Positions 1 through 12,965 of a DNA stretch of 64,000 nucleotides are shown one piece after another. The notes under the pieces were generated by a model that had not been told where the DNA came from, made no database searches, and worked only from the letters and a program-made list of their open reading frames with translations. A program made the position numbers and the translations under genes. Every line of letters starts with the position of its first letter. Position 1 is the first letter of the stretch. This DNA is from Ailurus styani. Its lineage: Eukaryota > Chordata > Mammalia > Carnivora > Ailuridae. The stretch lies in the NCBI GenBank assembly GCA_002007465.1, contig LNAC01000278.1, forward strand, positions 1,402,333-1,466,332. The letters run 5' to 3'.

Positions 1-1254
1 AGCACTGTAAAAAGTTCTAAGGCACATAAATCTCCTAAATGGAAAAGTAAACATTCTTCCTTTAAAAAAAAAAAAAAAAAAAAAAGCTGAGGAAAGGGAA
101 AAACCATGTCAGATTTTCCTGGCCGATCTTCTAGTTTATCGGACCAACATGAATTCATATCAGCAATAGTTTCCCTGGTATTTCCTATTTTCAATAACAC
201 TGAGCTGAAACACACATCACCCTTTTTGTGGGGCGACTGGATCACGGTTACTCTGCTCCCAGTAGGACTTTCAGGTTCTCCTTTCCTTCCTGGATGATTT
301 CAGTAACGGCAAAATACAGCCCTTTGCCAACTCTTGAGACATTTCTGGCTGCATTCCGTTTTCTCCCTCAAAACCTAGGCTCTTGTCAAAACCTTAATTC
401 ATAGTGACTTATTAGCAACCAGAGCGAGTTGTAGAATAATCCATTATGAAGTAACCAAGCTTCACTTGGAATCAGGGAGGTAGCTTCTCGGAAAGGACCT
501 CATTTTCTAGAACTGGCACCAGCGGGAATTGAGAGGGTCAGTGGAGGGGTGACGCCAGCCCTCTCTCCTTTGTTTTATCTTTCAGGTTTGGGGCAGGGTG
601 AAGGCCATGCCTATTCTGCTCTTTTTCAATTTTTGTTTCCCCCCCTGCTTGTGAAACTGACTTTTGCGTTCTTGGTTGCTCTGTCATGACATGTTCCACA
701 AATGATTTACACTGAAGTGACCTTTAAAGAGCAGAGGAGAAATCAGCTGGATTTTAGGAGCCTTGAGCTGTGCTGCAGCCAGAACTTTCTGTCCCTTTCA
801 CATCGAGCTGGAACTCACTGGTGTCCCTGTGGCGGCCCTTCCTGATCACATGATTTGGTGGTGATTTTAATCACCAAGCTAATGCTGGCAATATTTACAT
901 ATGTAATGTAGACCTTGGAAATGAGTATATAATTAAACTTCTGAAAGGGAAAATGAGAGTAAGAGAAAACTTACAGGATTTGGGGGAGGGGAGGCATGGT
1001 AAAGAGGGAAGCTTGTTTATTTTCATTCCGCATTTTTTTTTTATTTTCCGTTCTGTCTGCCTGTAGCATTGAGTGGCATGAAAAGAAGTTAGTCCACGAA
1101 ATAATTTAACCTTAGCTACCAATGATTACAAAAGTTTTGCCAAATGCTTATTGCATTGTTGCTTTATAAATGTTAGTACCATTGATAATTTGAACTAGAG
1201 AGAAGTTTTAAATAATGTTTTTTAAATGCTGTCTTTTCCCCCCCCTCTTCCCAG
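1..1254. other. SLC44A3 intron, 3' part
   Basis: Intronic sequence upstream of the first exon in the window. It holds an A21 run at about 65-85 and no recognisable mobile element or exon. Both strands were read for CTL-family motifs and none was found. Confidence 0.6.
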
Positions 1255-1411
1255 AGATAAAAATGACCCTCCTGATCGCCCAATCCTTTGGTCTCTTTCC
1301 ATTCTTTTCCACTACCATCAAGGAACAGCCATAAAAGGGTCATTTTTAATCACTACGACAAGGATTCCAAGAACCATTCTCCTGTACATTTCCAGTGCTC
1401 TGGAAGGCAAG
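1255..1411 (+). CDS. SLC44A3: SLC44A3 coding exon (YHQGT motif)
   Basis: A pyrimidine-rich tract and AG at 1253-1254 precede the exon, and a GTAAGG donor follows at 1412. The first base completes a split codon (phase 2 entry); 52 full codons follow, ending on a codon boundary. The translation runs from DKNDPPDRP through [13 protein letters not shown] to ISSALEGK. The YHxGTxxxGSF block is the best-known CTL-family signature. An AG at 1255-1256 could be an alternative acceptor but would disturb the reading frame. Confidence 0.92.
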
Positions 1412-3515
1412 GTAAGGCCACTCCTTAGTGCACAGGGCAGAGGGTGTTGGAGGGGCAGAAAAGGTAGTCCCTGGACAGCTATAGCAGGTCCCAGGACGGG
1501 AGCATGGACCCGTAGCAGTGGCCATTCCGAAGCCCTCAGTGTTCTTCACATCCCACCCCCCAACCCGGCCCCCAGCAACCTTTTTGTCCCCGGCACCTGT
1601 TTTGTTTATGGTTGGGTTTTGTTTGTTGGGGTTTTTTGTCGTCATTTTGGAGTTGGTTTTTTGGTTTTGTTTTTTTTGCCCACAAGGTGGTGGAGGTGGG
1701 TGGAGAGGGAGTCCTTCGGAGTTAGCTGGTTTTACTACTCATTTAAATGCTGAATAAAGGGCACCTGGGTGGCTCACTGGGTTAAAGCCTCTGCCTTCAG
1801 CTCAGGTCATGATCTCAGGGTCCTGGGATTGAGGCCCACATAGGGCTCTCTGCTCAGCAGGGAGCCTGCTTCTTCCTCTCTGCCTGCTTGTGATCTCTCT
1901 CTCTGTGTCAAATAAATAAATAAAATCTTTAAAATAAATAAATAAAATAAATGCTGAATAAATGGGAGGGATTTTCAGATAAACCTTTGCCAAGTTTTTG
2001 TGGACATTTATCCTTTTTTTTTAAGTAAGATAATATACTACAAGATAGGAATAATACTTGTTTCTGTTTTAATGCTAAAATATTCCTTACTTTTCTGTTT
2101 CCTAGAGGGTGCCATGGGAAGTGACTGGTGTATGTGTTTTGGGGGGGGGTAGTTGTAATAAGTGAGTGTGAGAGAGAATGTGTGTGCGCACGCGCATCAT
2201 AGGCGCGCGTGTGTGTATGTGAGAAAGAGAGAGACAGAGACAGGGAGAGAAAATGTGCTTAAGAGTGAGAAATGGCCAAGCTGATCTAAATCTCAGCTCA
2301 AGAGACAGAAAACTGTAGGGCTTTTGTGCCTGGGGGTTTTTCTCGTCCCTGGTTTTTATTTCCATGCACATTTGGTTATGAATGCCAGTGGAAACCAGAA
2401 CACCAGGAAAACAGCTGTTCTCATGGTATTTCTGGCCTGCCAAACAAGGGAAGGTTGGACTTTTCCCAACTTTTCTGTTCTCACACAATGTTATTCCCTC
2501 CCCCACCCCCACTTCCGTGCTTATGACTTGATAGAGTTTCGCAGGTTTACCTGATTCCCACCTTTTGGATGTAGGTGTGTGTCCTTAGTCAATTGGGGAA
2601 AATCTACACATGGATTTATTCCTATATTTTAAATTATTTGATATTTTCAAGTGTATAATCAAGACTTAAGATTGGTATATGAATTAGGAATAATGGATTG
2701 AATTTCACATAAAATTATCTAGCTTCCTTATCATGAAATACACGCTAAGCACTTGCCCTGCTCATAGAGTATTTTCCCATATTTTTATTGAAAGATTGCA
2801 TTGTAGATACTAATTACGTGCCCACGTTAAAAAAGAATCAAGTTTGACTTTTTTGAAAAATCCTATGGTGCGATATTCAGGGCTACATTTCAGGCAATAA
2901 AAAAATACATACATTTTGGTGACTTGCAGAGGCATTCCAGTTCCAAGCCAAACCTAGCTACTCTGGCTCCTACATTTTGCAATTTGATCCTTCAATTTCA
3001 AGAAGGATTTTTTTGAAGAGTGGAACAGATTTCTACTTTAAATATATTCATTATATGCATTGGTAATAGATAATTACACATTAATGAGCACTAGGGGACC
3101 TTGCCATCCTTCCTAGAGCGAGGCTTCTTGAACTCTGGGCCAGCAGCCTTCCATCAATCTAAAAGAGGCATCAGTGGACTGGTGTGTCTGGCAGAGGTCT
3201 AAAAGGTTAGTTATCACTTCTGAGATCCCAAAAGGATCAAGAGGCCAAACTCCCCTTTAGTGGTCTCACTACTTTCTTCAGTTAAAAAGACACATTCTCC
3301 CCGCACTGTGTCTGTCTACAACTTAAATACTTCTCACCACCACTATGTGATCCTTCCTATGTGAAATGGCTCATTCACAACCACAGCTAGGCTGAAAAGT
3401 ATCCAGATAAAGTTTCATCCAATTGAGTTAACACTGGGACAAGAAAATGTCCATATAAGGCTGAGTTACTTCTGGGGTCCTCAGAGAGGACTATTTCAGG
3501 ATTGTTTACAGGGAC

Positions 3516-3582
<67 letters not shown>

Positions 3583-6500
3583 AACTCTGGGCATTCAGTG
3601 GGACATATTCAATCACCCCTCCTCCAAGAGTTTTATTAAATTGTTCACTCTTGAGCTATGCATATGTCCAAATTACATGTCAAAGGACTAATTTGTCCCT
3701 TGAAATTTAGCCCTGAAAATCTCAGTATGGAATTTTTTTTTTTTACAAAAAAAGTAAACTTGATTCCTTTTTTTTATATGGGCATATAATTAGTATCTGC
3801 AATGCATTATTTGTTTCATGGTCTTTGGGATGTGGATTTTTCAAGAATACAAATGGTTTTGAAAAAGCAAATTTTATCATTGATGACACTTAGGGGAAGA
3901 TGGAAAGAGAGTTTTTTGGGGTTTTTTGTTTATTTGTTTGTTTTTAACCAGAAGCAGAAAGCCTAGTTTACCTTTGCTAGTAAATATGGACTAACCCATT
4001 TCCCTTTTTGCTGAGGTCAACAGCAATCATCACAAGGTAAGCCCACAGGAGAGAAGCTTCACTCCTCAGTGATAATAGTGGTAACAATTAGTAATAGTAG
4101 TAGCGTGTGCAGCGTAGAAGGACATCTCCCACACTGAGTGCCTCCCCAGGTGCATAAATCTCTGAGTTAGAAACGGACTGCGTGTCTGCAGAAACTGCCT
4201 GCTTCCTTCTTTCCTATGTTTCTGACTCTGTTCATTTGGTTCTGATCCCCACCCCATCAGCGTGGTGCGTGGTCCAGATGTGTGCGCAGATGCTGCTTCT
4301 GCTGTTCCTGGTGTCTTGACAAATGCCTGTGCCAGTTCAACCAGGTATGTCTCCTACCTCATGCCCTGGGGACACGCAGAGGGGCCCTCCGGTAGACTCC
4401 ATCTCTTAGGTCAGGGGTTGGAAAATTTTTCTGGGGAAGGCCAGATTGTAGGAATATTTCAGGCACTGGGGCCATTCAGTCTCAGTTGTAACTACTCAGC
4501 TCTGCCATGGTAAGAGGAAGGCAGCCACAGACAAAATGCAAGTGAACGGGCATGACTGCATTCCAGAAACCTTTGGACACTGAAATGTGAATTTCAGATA
4601 ATTTTCACCTGTCAGGGAATGTTATTCTTCTTTTGATTTTTTTCAACAGTTTAAAAATGTGGAAGTTATTCTTAGCTTTGACCAGAGGAAAACAGGCCGT
4701 CTGATGGATCTGGCTTCTAGGTTGTAGATTTTATAGGTCATTAAAGCCATTCTTCCAGTTCTGAAAGAACAGTGTTTCCCTTCTCAGAGATAAGAAGGGG
4801 AGGAGTCTTTAGAAATTCTAGCATAATGAGTATGTGTCAACTGAGAGCTAATTGTCGATGTCATCTTCAAGAACTGTAATTTTCCTGAAATAGGAAAAGA
4901 ATTGCCTCCCTGATTTTTATATATTTCACCGGCTTTTCCCTTTCAAGCTATAAATATTCCTTTTAAAATCAGAAAAAATTATACACTGCAATTGTTTGAA
5001 TTTCAGATTTTTTTCTCAAGTCTTTCAAATTGATGGACACTTAAGTATATGTTATGTTTTTCTGTAGATAATTTCGGAAATTAATAGCCCTTAGTCAAGT
5101 TCACAGAAAGCAGTATTTTTCTAAGTCAGCTTTTATAATTTAAAAGTCCACAGAAATTTCACTTAGCAAAGTATTTCTTATTATTGCCCCTCTTCCTAAT
5201 AAATGTACCAGCAGAAGTAAAGGGACTAATTAGACCATCCGTGTTTAACATCTTATTATATGTGGTATTAAGAATACCTTTCATTGTTCAGGGGAAAGTG
5301 TGGTCTTATAGTGTAAAGCCCTATTTTTGAGGCACTTCAGCATCTTGGAGTTCATTTTAGAGTGTATTTTGTTTTCATTCGGTTTGCTTTGAGCCAGCAT
5401 AAAGCACAGTAAAATATTATAGTACCTGGGGCCCCTGGGTGGCTCAGGTGCTTAAGTATCTGCCTGAAGCTCAGGTCATGATCTTGGGGTCCTGGGATCC
5501 AGCCCTGCATCGGGCTCCCTGCTCAGCGGGAAGCCTGCTTCCTCCTCTCCTTTCCTGCTCCCCCTGCTTGTGCTCTCTGGCTCTTTCTCTCTCTCAAATA
5601 AATAAATAAAATTTAAAAATACCATAGCGCTTTCAGAATGGTGAGTCGTATAGCAAATGAAACCAGACCCTATGAATGTCTTTTTTTTTTTTAAGATTTT
5701 ATTTATTTATTTCACAGAGGGAGAGAGATCACAAGGAGGCAGAGAGGCAGGCAGAGAGAGAGAGGGGGAAGCAGGCTCCCTGCTGAGCAGAGAGCCTGAT
5801 GCGGGCCTCGATCCCAGGACCCTGAGATCATGACCTGAGCCGAAAGCAGAGGCTTTAACCCACTGAGCCACCCAGGTGCCCAAGACCCAATGAATGTCTT
5901 ATTTATCATGAATGTGACATGCCAGCTTCTCTCTTCCTAGAACTATGTGCACATATGAAGACATCCACTTATTCTGCAAAGATTTTGAGATGCATGACAA
6001 GAATAATACTTTGATAAAATGTATCTAGCCATAAAAACGAAGGCTATGAAACATAGATAAACTAGAAAGACGAAAGCAATGGGACCACTGATACGCAGAT
6101 ACGTTGGCCACATGGTCCCATGAGGCCCTAAAGTTGATTTGCCGTCCCCTCTCACTGTATATGTAAATTCTCCTTCCTTCTCTGTCGCTCCTTCACTCAT
6201 GGAAGCCTACGGGCTCCTTGCAGATGCCGCAGGAACCACACCTTCAGGAGAGGAGAGCAGGGGTGAGGAGGCAGAAGCGTGGGCTGTGCCTCCATCACCT
6301 ACCCTGCTGTTCACACAGATCAGTGCCACCCCTATCGGAGCCAGGGGTGGGATTCCACTGAAAGTTTCATTTGAAGGCAGGGCGGTGGTGCTAAACCATG
6401 TTTGTTAGCCACTGTCCTGTACCATTGTTATGCTTCTCTCCTCTGCCTTGTTATCCTGAGGGACATATTTTCCGCGCTCCGAAATTCCAACATCTGATAG

Positions 6501-9500
6501 GAACCCACTCCCCTTTCCCTTAGGAGTTTGAATTGTTTCAGAGGTCATAGAATTGTTTCAAAGATCATAAGTAACATGGGTCTTAACCACACCTTAATTA
6601 CCATTATAAAGAACGAGGGACCTTATGCCACATGTTCAGTGAGAGTGACTGTCCCTGAACCACAGAAAGGCCCAGCTCACCTGGATCCAGCTCATGGTGC
6701 ATCCATGTTGCAGACAGGGCTAGGACCTTCAGATTCCAGTCATGGGGCAGGTGTGCCAGGCCTAGGCCTAAACCCGCCAGCAGGGTGTCTTCACTGTGGT
6801 GGCTGCTACAGAACCCGGCAGTCCGGCCAACACGAGCACTGCGGGGAGGCCTGAGGGTTAGGAGAGGGAGAAAGAGGGGGAAGTGTGGAGAAGGAAGAGA
6901 GAAAAATGATGTGAATACTGATAGGGAGGAAGCAGTCCCCTCTGGTCTAAATCCACTCCTGGAAAAGAGAGTGAAATAAAGACTTTAAGAATGAAGATAA
7001 TCACCGTATAATAGTGGTCAGAGCTGTTGATCTCACTGGGCAGAAGGCAAAGGGAAGAGAGCCTGAAGTGAGAAGGAATTTAGAATAGCCTTTTGAAAAA
7101 TCTCCTGGCACCATCACGAGTTCCTGGGGGAAGATTTCTCTGGAAATCTGATTTAAAAACGCTGCAGCCTATTTTATTGGCCTTGTTTGGTGCAGTCGGA
7201 GCTAGGAGATGCTAAAAGAGAATGAGACCTATTTGTTACTCTCAGAACTCAGATGCTTTTCTTTACTTAACATCAAGGAGCTGGTCGTGTTTCACTACTG
7301 CTGCTTAAAAGCCCGATCCATCTTCCCCAGCCCCGGGAGGGAGGCAGGTGGCAGTCGCTGCGTTTTTATAGGCCAGCCTTCCCACCCCCCCACTACCACC
7401 ACCTAAGGCTGCACAGTAACTCAGTTACAGTTTGGTCGGAAGACTGAACCCCGTGTGTCATCATATCTCATTACTTGTCTTTCCACCGTAAAGACCAAAT
7501 ACGTGTATACCTGAAAAAATGACATGGGCACACCTCCCATATTCATTTATCCAACACCGATGTGCTCATTTATGCTGCATTCGAACTGTCTGAACCCAGG
7601 CATAAAGAGGAGGGGGACTGTGGTCACAGAAAGCCAAAGCGCAGCGAGCTGACGAGCTAGCCTGAGGAAGGGGGGAACCGTAGGAGGCAGCCGCGTGAGA
7701 CATTTACGTAACAGTGCAGAGAAGTGCACGTTTGGTGCTGGAATGGGGACTGTGGAAGTTCAGCAAGGGGACTCTTGGTAATGAGGAGAGGCTTCCTTGA
7801 AGACATTGCATTTGTCCTAGAGCAGAAAGCACCCACTGGAGGCCACCAGCTGATAAGGGCAGCAGGAGCTGTGGGCTTTCTAGCACTGAGCACTTTCCTG
7901 CCTTCACATCAGTCGCTGGTTTTCCCTCACAGCCCTTTGTGATAGAATCTCCAGTTGATGGATGAGGCTTGAGAGGGCACGTAGCTTGTAGCAGAACTAG
8001 GGTTTACATCCATATCTGCTTTGCCTCCAGGACCCACGCCCTTCACCAGTACACACTGTTAAGGGGAGAGGAAGGCACAAGTACTGTCTGTGGTAATCTC
8101 CCAGGCGCCCATCCCCGCCAGGGGCCAGGCCCGTCAGTTTGCTGACCATTGAGCAAACGCTTTTATGGGGCAGATTTTTGTGGAGGAGGACAGGGAAGGA
8201 GTGGGGGCATTGAAAAGGGTGAAGGATGAATCATGCCGTTATAGATGCAGAAAAGGCTTGTCAGTGGGGTCAGGACCCACCATCTCCCCTCAGGCAAGTC
8301 AGTGTCAAAGCTTCTGGGACACTGGGCTGGTCCTTCTCAGAGATGTCAGGTCAAGGAGCTCCCTTGACCCCCCCCCTTCCTTCCAGCACGTTCTAGGAGC
8401 CTGACTGAGAAGGTCCCCCGTGGGGCTCTGCAGACTAACGCAATGGCAGGAATGACACACCTCTTATTTCTTAGTGTGTCCACACACAGTTCCTCATGGA
8501 AATGTCTCCCTGGGTGCACGTCTCTTGTCTGTCGATGACACAGATGTCTGTCCTAACTCTGATGTTAGTTTTAGATCAGTGTGCCTCTAAGTCTGAAACC
8601 CATGGGTGGGAGACAAGACTCTTCCTGATGGTTCCCCACTGATCTGAATGTTCCAGAATGTTCTTTCTTCGATTCTTATAGGCAGATGGCAAAATTGCAT
8701 GGGTTTTCATTTTCGCCTACAACCAAGAGCTATTAACTAATCAGTAAAATACATAGTGTGTTACTAAAGCTTACTAAAATGTGCTGTTTATGAACTAAAA
8801 TTGGTGTTTTACTTCGTTTCCTGAGGACTCAAATTCATTACTCTTGTCAAGATGTCAGGCCCCCACAGCTACGCCTGGCAACGCTGCAAAGCGTGTGAAT
8901 GTGCGCACACAGAGTTGGGATTAGCAAACTGGGGAAAGAACACTTTGCTGTGGGTGTACCCCCAGCGTTGCTTTGGGTTGGCTCTGTTCCATTGCAGTTA
9001 TTCTTGTCTTAATTAACATTTTACTTCTGTTGACTATTTGGCTCTTGTTTAATTCATCGTCTTTTAATCGTGTTGAGCATCGCATTCCTCTTCGGTGCTT
9101 TGTTCTGGCAGCAGAAGTGGGGATGGGCGTGGGAAAAGAGCTGTGGGCCGAGGGCAAACGATCTGAGAACGACTCTGTCTACTCCGTTTCTCCTGGGAGT
9201 TGCTCCTCAGTGAGGCCGGCTCTGGTCGGGTGCAGCAGCAGTTAGCTCCTGCCTGCTTGGTGGCACTGGGCAGAACCCTCCACCTTACTGAGCTCCTGCA
9301 GAAGGTGACTGCGGCTTTTGGACCCCGTGGTGCCCAGCCATGGTGTGGGCCATGCCGAGGCCACACTGATGCATCGCAGATGGGGAGAGTGTGAACCGCA
9401 TGTTCTTCTGGCTTTTTTCACAACGTGCTTCTTATCCATGCCGAGGACTTGCCCTGGGATCACAAAGAGCCACGAGGAATGGCTGATGTTGCCCGGTCCC

Positions 9501-12500
9501 AAGCTTCCGGGTCCTGCGGGTGCACGGAGCACCTGAGGGGCCGTCGAGTCACACCTCCTCGCAGCCGTGCTCCCAGGACCGCTGTCCCGCAGCCATGGGA
9601 GCAAATCCGGGGAACGCCTGGTAAGCTGGTGAGACGCCGGCCACCTCCGCCAGCCCGGAGCCCTGTGACGCCCGGCACCCTCACGGCCCTCTGCCACCAT
9701 GGGCGTCTCTGCCACAGGCCCTGCTCAGCCGCTAGAGGAGAAGACAAGGGGACCGTGTCTCCTTCAGGCAGGCCATAAAGCTACTAGCCTGCGGTCCTTT
9801 GGCATCTGTTGGGAATGAGACCCAAAGTTGATCAGAAATGGCCGTACCTTCCTGTCTTCCTGACTAACAGATATAGAGCTCAGAAAGGCCCCAGGTGATC
9901 TTGTCCGGTTCCGGGCAGAGAAAAGCTCGCCGCTGCTTGGAAAACACCCCCCATTCCCCTCCCTACCTCGTAGCCCACCCCACCACCCACTAACTGCCAG
10001 TCCCTTTTCTTCAGGGCACATAATGTTGGTCTCTGTCTTCCAAGCCTTTGTGGCAGGCTCGATTTTGTAACGTCTCAAAGCCTTCTCTCCCCACTGCCAG
10101 CTTTCCTTGCAGTTAGCTCGGTTGCAGTGATCCTCTTTCTCATAGTCCCGTCAATAGCAAAGGCACTCGGTGACCCGTCTGTGTCAGGTTTTGGTTCATC
10201 CCAAGCCAACTGGCAGATCTCCAGTGACTTCTCATCTCTCCCCAGGGCAGCACGTACAAATCGGGGGTGGGGGGAAGTAATGAATATTGTGCAACTTCTC
10301 TCACTAGAGGATGAAAATGATGTGAAGTCTCTTAAAAGGACACAGTGCTCTCAGGAGCTGACGTTGTCATCATGGTCTCATCACGGAGCATCCGGATGGC
10401 CATTCTCTCGATGACAGCAGTGGCTCTGGACCCTGCCACTCCCCAGCTAATTCTGGGGGCAGCCAGCTGATGGTGAGGGCCCTGGAGAGCTGCCCCCAAG
10501 TGTGTGTGTTTTAGGAAGAAGCTAACACATGTGTCAATATGATAGTTTCATTAAGGCCCGTTTATAGATGAAGCTAATCCTCACAGCCCAGCTGTCTGGT
10601 GGCAAATGGTACCGCCCTGGCTTTAGATGGAAAGGAATTGAGACACCTATTCGTCAGGGGCCCCAGGCTGTCTGGGGGAAGACAAACCGCATCCTCATGT
10701 TTCCTGGTGCCTGGCCCGGGACCTGCTGTCTCAGGGCCGTGGCTTCATGTGCCTTCTTGGGAGCAGCCTCTCTGGAGCCCAGCTCCCACCTGCTGTGGGT
10801 GTGTTGCAAGGGTCAGGGCTCAGGAGGGTGAGGCCCTCAAGCCCCCTTCCCCAAGTGGGCCTTAGCAGCCTCTCCTACTTTCGGGGTAAGGCCCAGTGAA
10901 CAGCTGCCATCTTAGGTTGGACTCTGAGGTCCTTCCTGACTTGAAATTCTTCTGCCTTCTCAGAGAGGCAGTTACTATCTGTTGAGTGAGTGACCGTGTC
11001 ACCACAGGGAAGGGAGGGTCCGTTGTGCATGCAGCCCTCAGCTAATCAGAAAACCCTCCTGAGAGACAACCAAGTATTAGGCATTAATGGCTTTGACTCT
11101 CCGTGGCGTATAACTCCTGGGGACAAGAATACCTCCGCTTACTGGACACTTGGCGTGTGCCAGGCACAGTGCTAACTACACACATTAACCATCTCCAAAC
11201 TCACAAATAATCCTGTGAAGACAGTATGATTATGATCCTTTCTCCTTTTTTTTTTTTTTTTAAATAGATGGTATACTTAGTTTCAGAGAAGTTGAGTAGT
11301 AGCCTGCTCTGGGACAGGAGGAAAGTAATAGAGCTGAGTGTTGAAGTTTTGGGGACCTGATAAATCATTCCTTCTTCCTTGTCCAAGTTCTGAACAACCG
11401 AGAGAGCTAAGAGTCAAGCAGATAGACTAAACCTTGAGGGGTGCTTGGCTGGCTCAGCTGGAGAAGCATGTCACTCTTGATCTCAGGGTTGAGAGTTTGA
11501 GCCCCATACAGGGTGTAGAGATTACTTGAAAATAAAGTCTTTAAAAAATGCATTGGGGTTCCTGGGTGGCTCAGGTGATTAAGCATCTGCCTCCAGTTCA
11601 GGTCATGATCCCAGGGTTATGGGATCGAGTCCTGCATCGGGCTCCCTGCTTTGCTCAGGGAGCCTCTCTCCTCTCTCCCTCTCCCTCTCTCTCTGTCTCT
11701 CTCTCTCTCAAGTAAATAAACAAAAATCTTTAAATATATATATATATATTAAGGGGAGCCTGGGTGACTCCATCAGGTAAGCGTCCAACTCTTGGCTTGG
11801 GCTCAGGTCTTGATCTCAGGGCTCTGGCATCGAATCCCATGTCTGGCTCTGTGCTCAGTACGACATCTGCTTGTCTCTCTCCCTCCCTCTCTGCCCCTGC
11901 CCCTGCCCCTGCTCATATACACATACTCCCCCCACCTCTCTCTGAAATAAATAGATAAATAGATAAAATCTTTTAAAAATAAAAAAAATTAAAATGTGTT
12001 AAAACATTTTAAAAAATCACCTTGAGTACCTAAGGAACATGTCAGAAATTGCATTGTAGGAACAGCTTATTAATATTTAATTCCTGAAATACAGAGACCA
12101 GATCACCCTCTCCCAGACCCAGCCAACAGTATAGACTTGCCTTTGAGGTCTCTGTAAGCTTACTGCCTAGGACCTGAGAAGGTGTGTTCTCAGTGACAGG
12201 TGGATCCCAAAGAGAATGACAAAGGGCTGACCCAGCCTGAGCTCTGCCTCTCCCCACAAGCCCACCAGTCCCTTAAGTCAGCCTCCTCCTCTGGGAGCAA
12301 GTGAGAGGTGTCACCTTAAAGGAGGTTGCTGGCCATGGAAACACAAACACAAGCTTACCCAGCATCAGGATTCAAACCCAGGTCTTCCTCAGTCCACTAC
12401 GGCACTCCTTGCCCAGAACGGGAACTCAGACCCTAGAACCGTAGAGATCGTGGGTTATCCTCCCCTCATTACAGCAGAATCTGGCATTCAGAGGGCTTGA

Positions 12501-12887
12501 GAGCCACTACCAGGGTCACACAGTGGGCAGTGCTTTTTCTCCTCTACTTTGTGTCTTTTTCCCTCCCTCTGCCCTCACAAGTGTCACTGAGACACTGGAG
12601 GTAGACAAATACACCACATTACATGATGTGAGCTGCCCCGGCTTAACTTTTCAGCAGAACTATAGGTAGATCTGTTCCTTGGGCCACATGGAAGTCAGTT
12701 CCATGCTCCTAGGGCAGAAGGGTGGGGAACATTTGGATCCTGGCAAGGATGAAGTCTCCCTTCTTATTAATGGTTCCATGTCCCCAGCTTCCTTCTCCAA
12801 GCCTCGCCTCTTCTCCTTACACTTTAGCTCTCCCTTTCTGGAAGACATTTATCCACATCTTTTTTTTTAACATTTATTAATTATTTT

Positions 12888-12965
<78 letters not shown>

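Noticed and set aside
1226..1753. A 175-residue plus-strand open frame treated as one protein
   Set aside because: Only 1255-1411 is exon. The reading past the GTAAGG donor is intron that happens to stay open.
1759..1948. tRNA-like A and B boxes in the SINEs as possible tRNA genes
   Set aside because: They belong to tRNA-derived CAN-SINEs with A-rich tails and target-site duplications and do not fold as a mature tRNA.
9425..9778. A 117-residue open frame in the GC-rich block
   Set aside because: Open frames on both strands overlap here, as expected in high-GC DNA; none has a recognisable motif.
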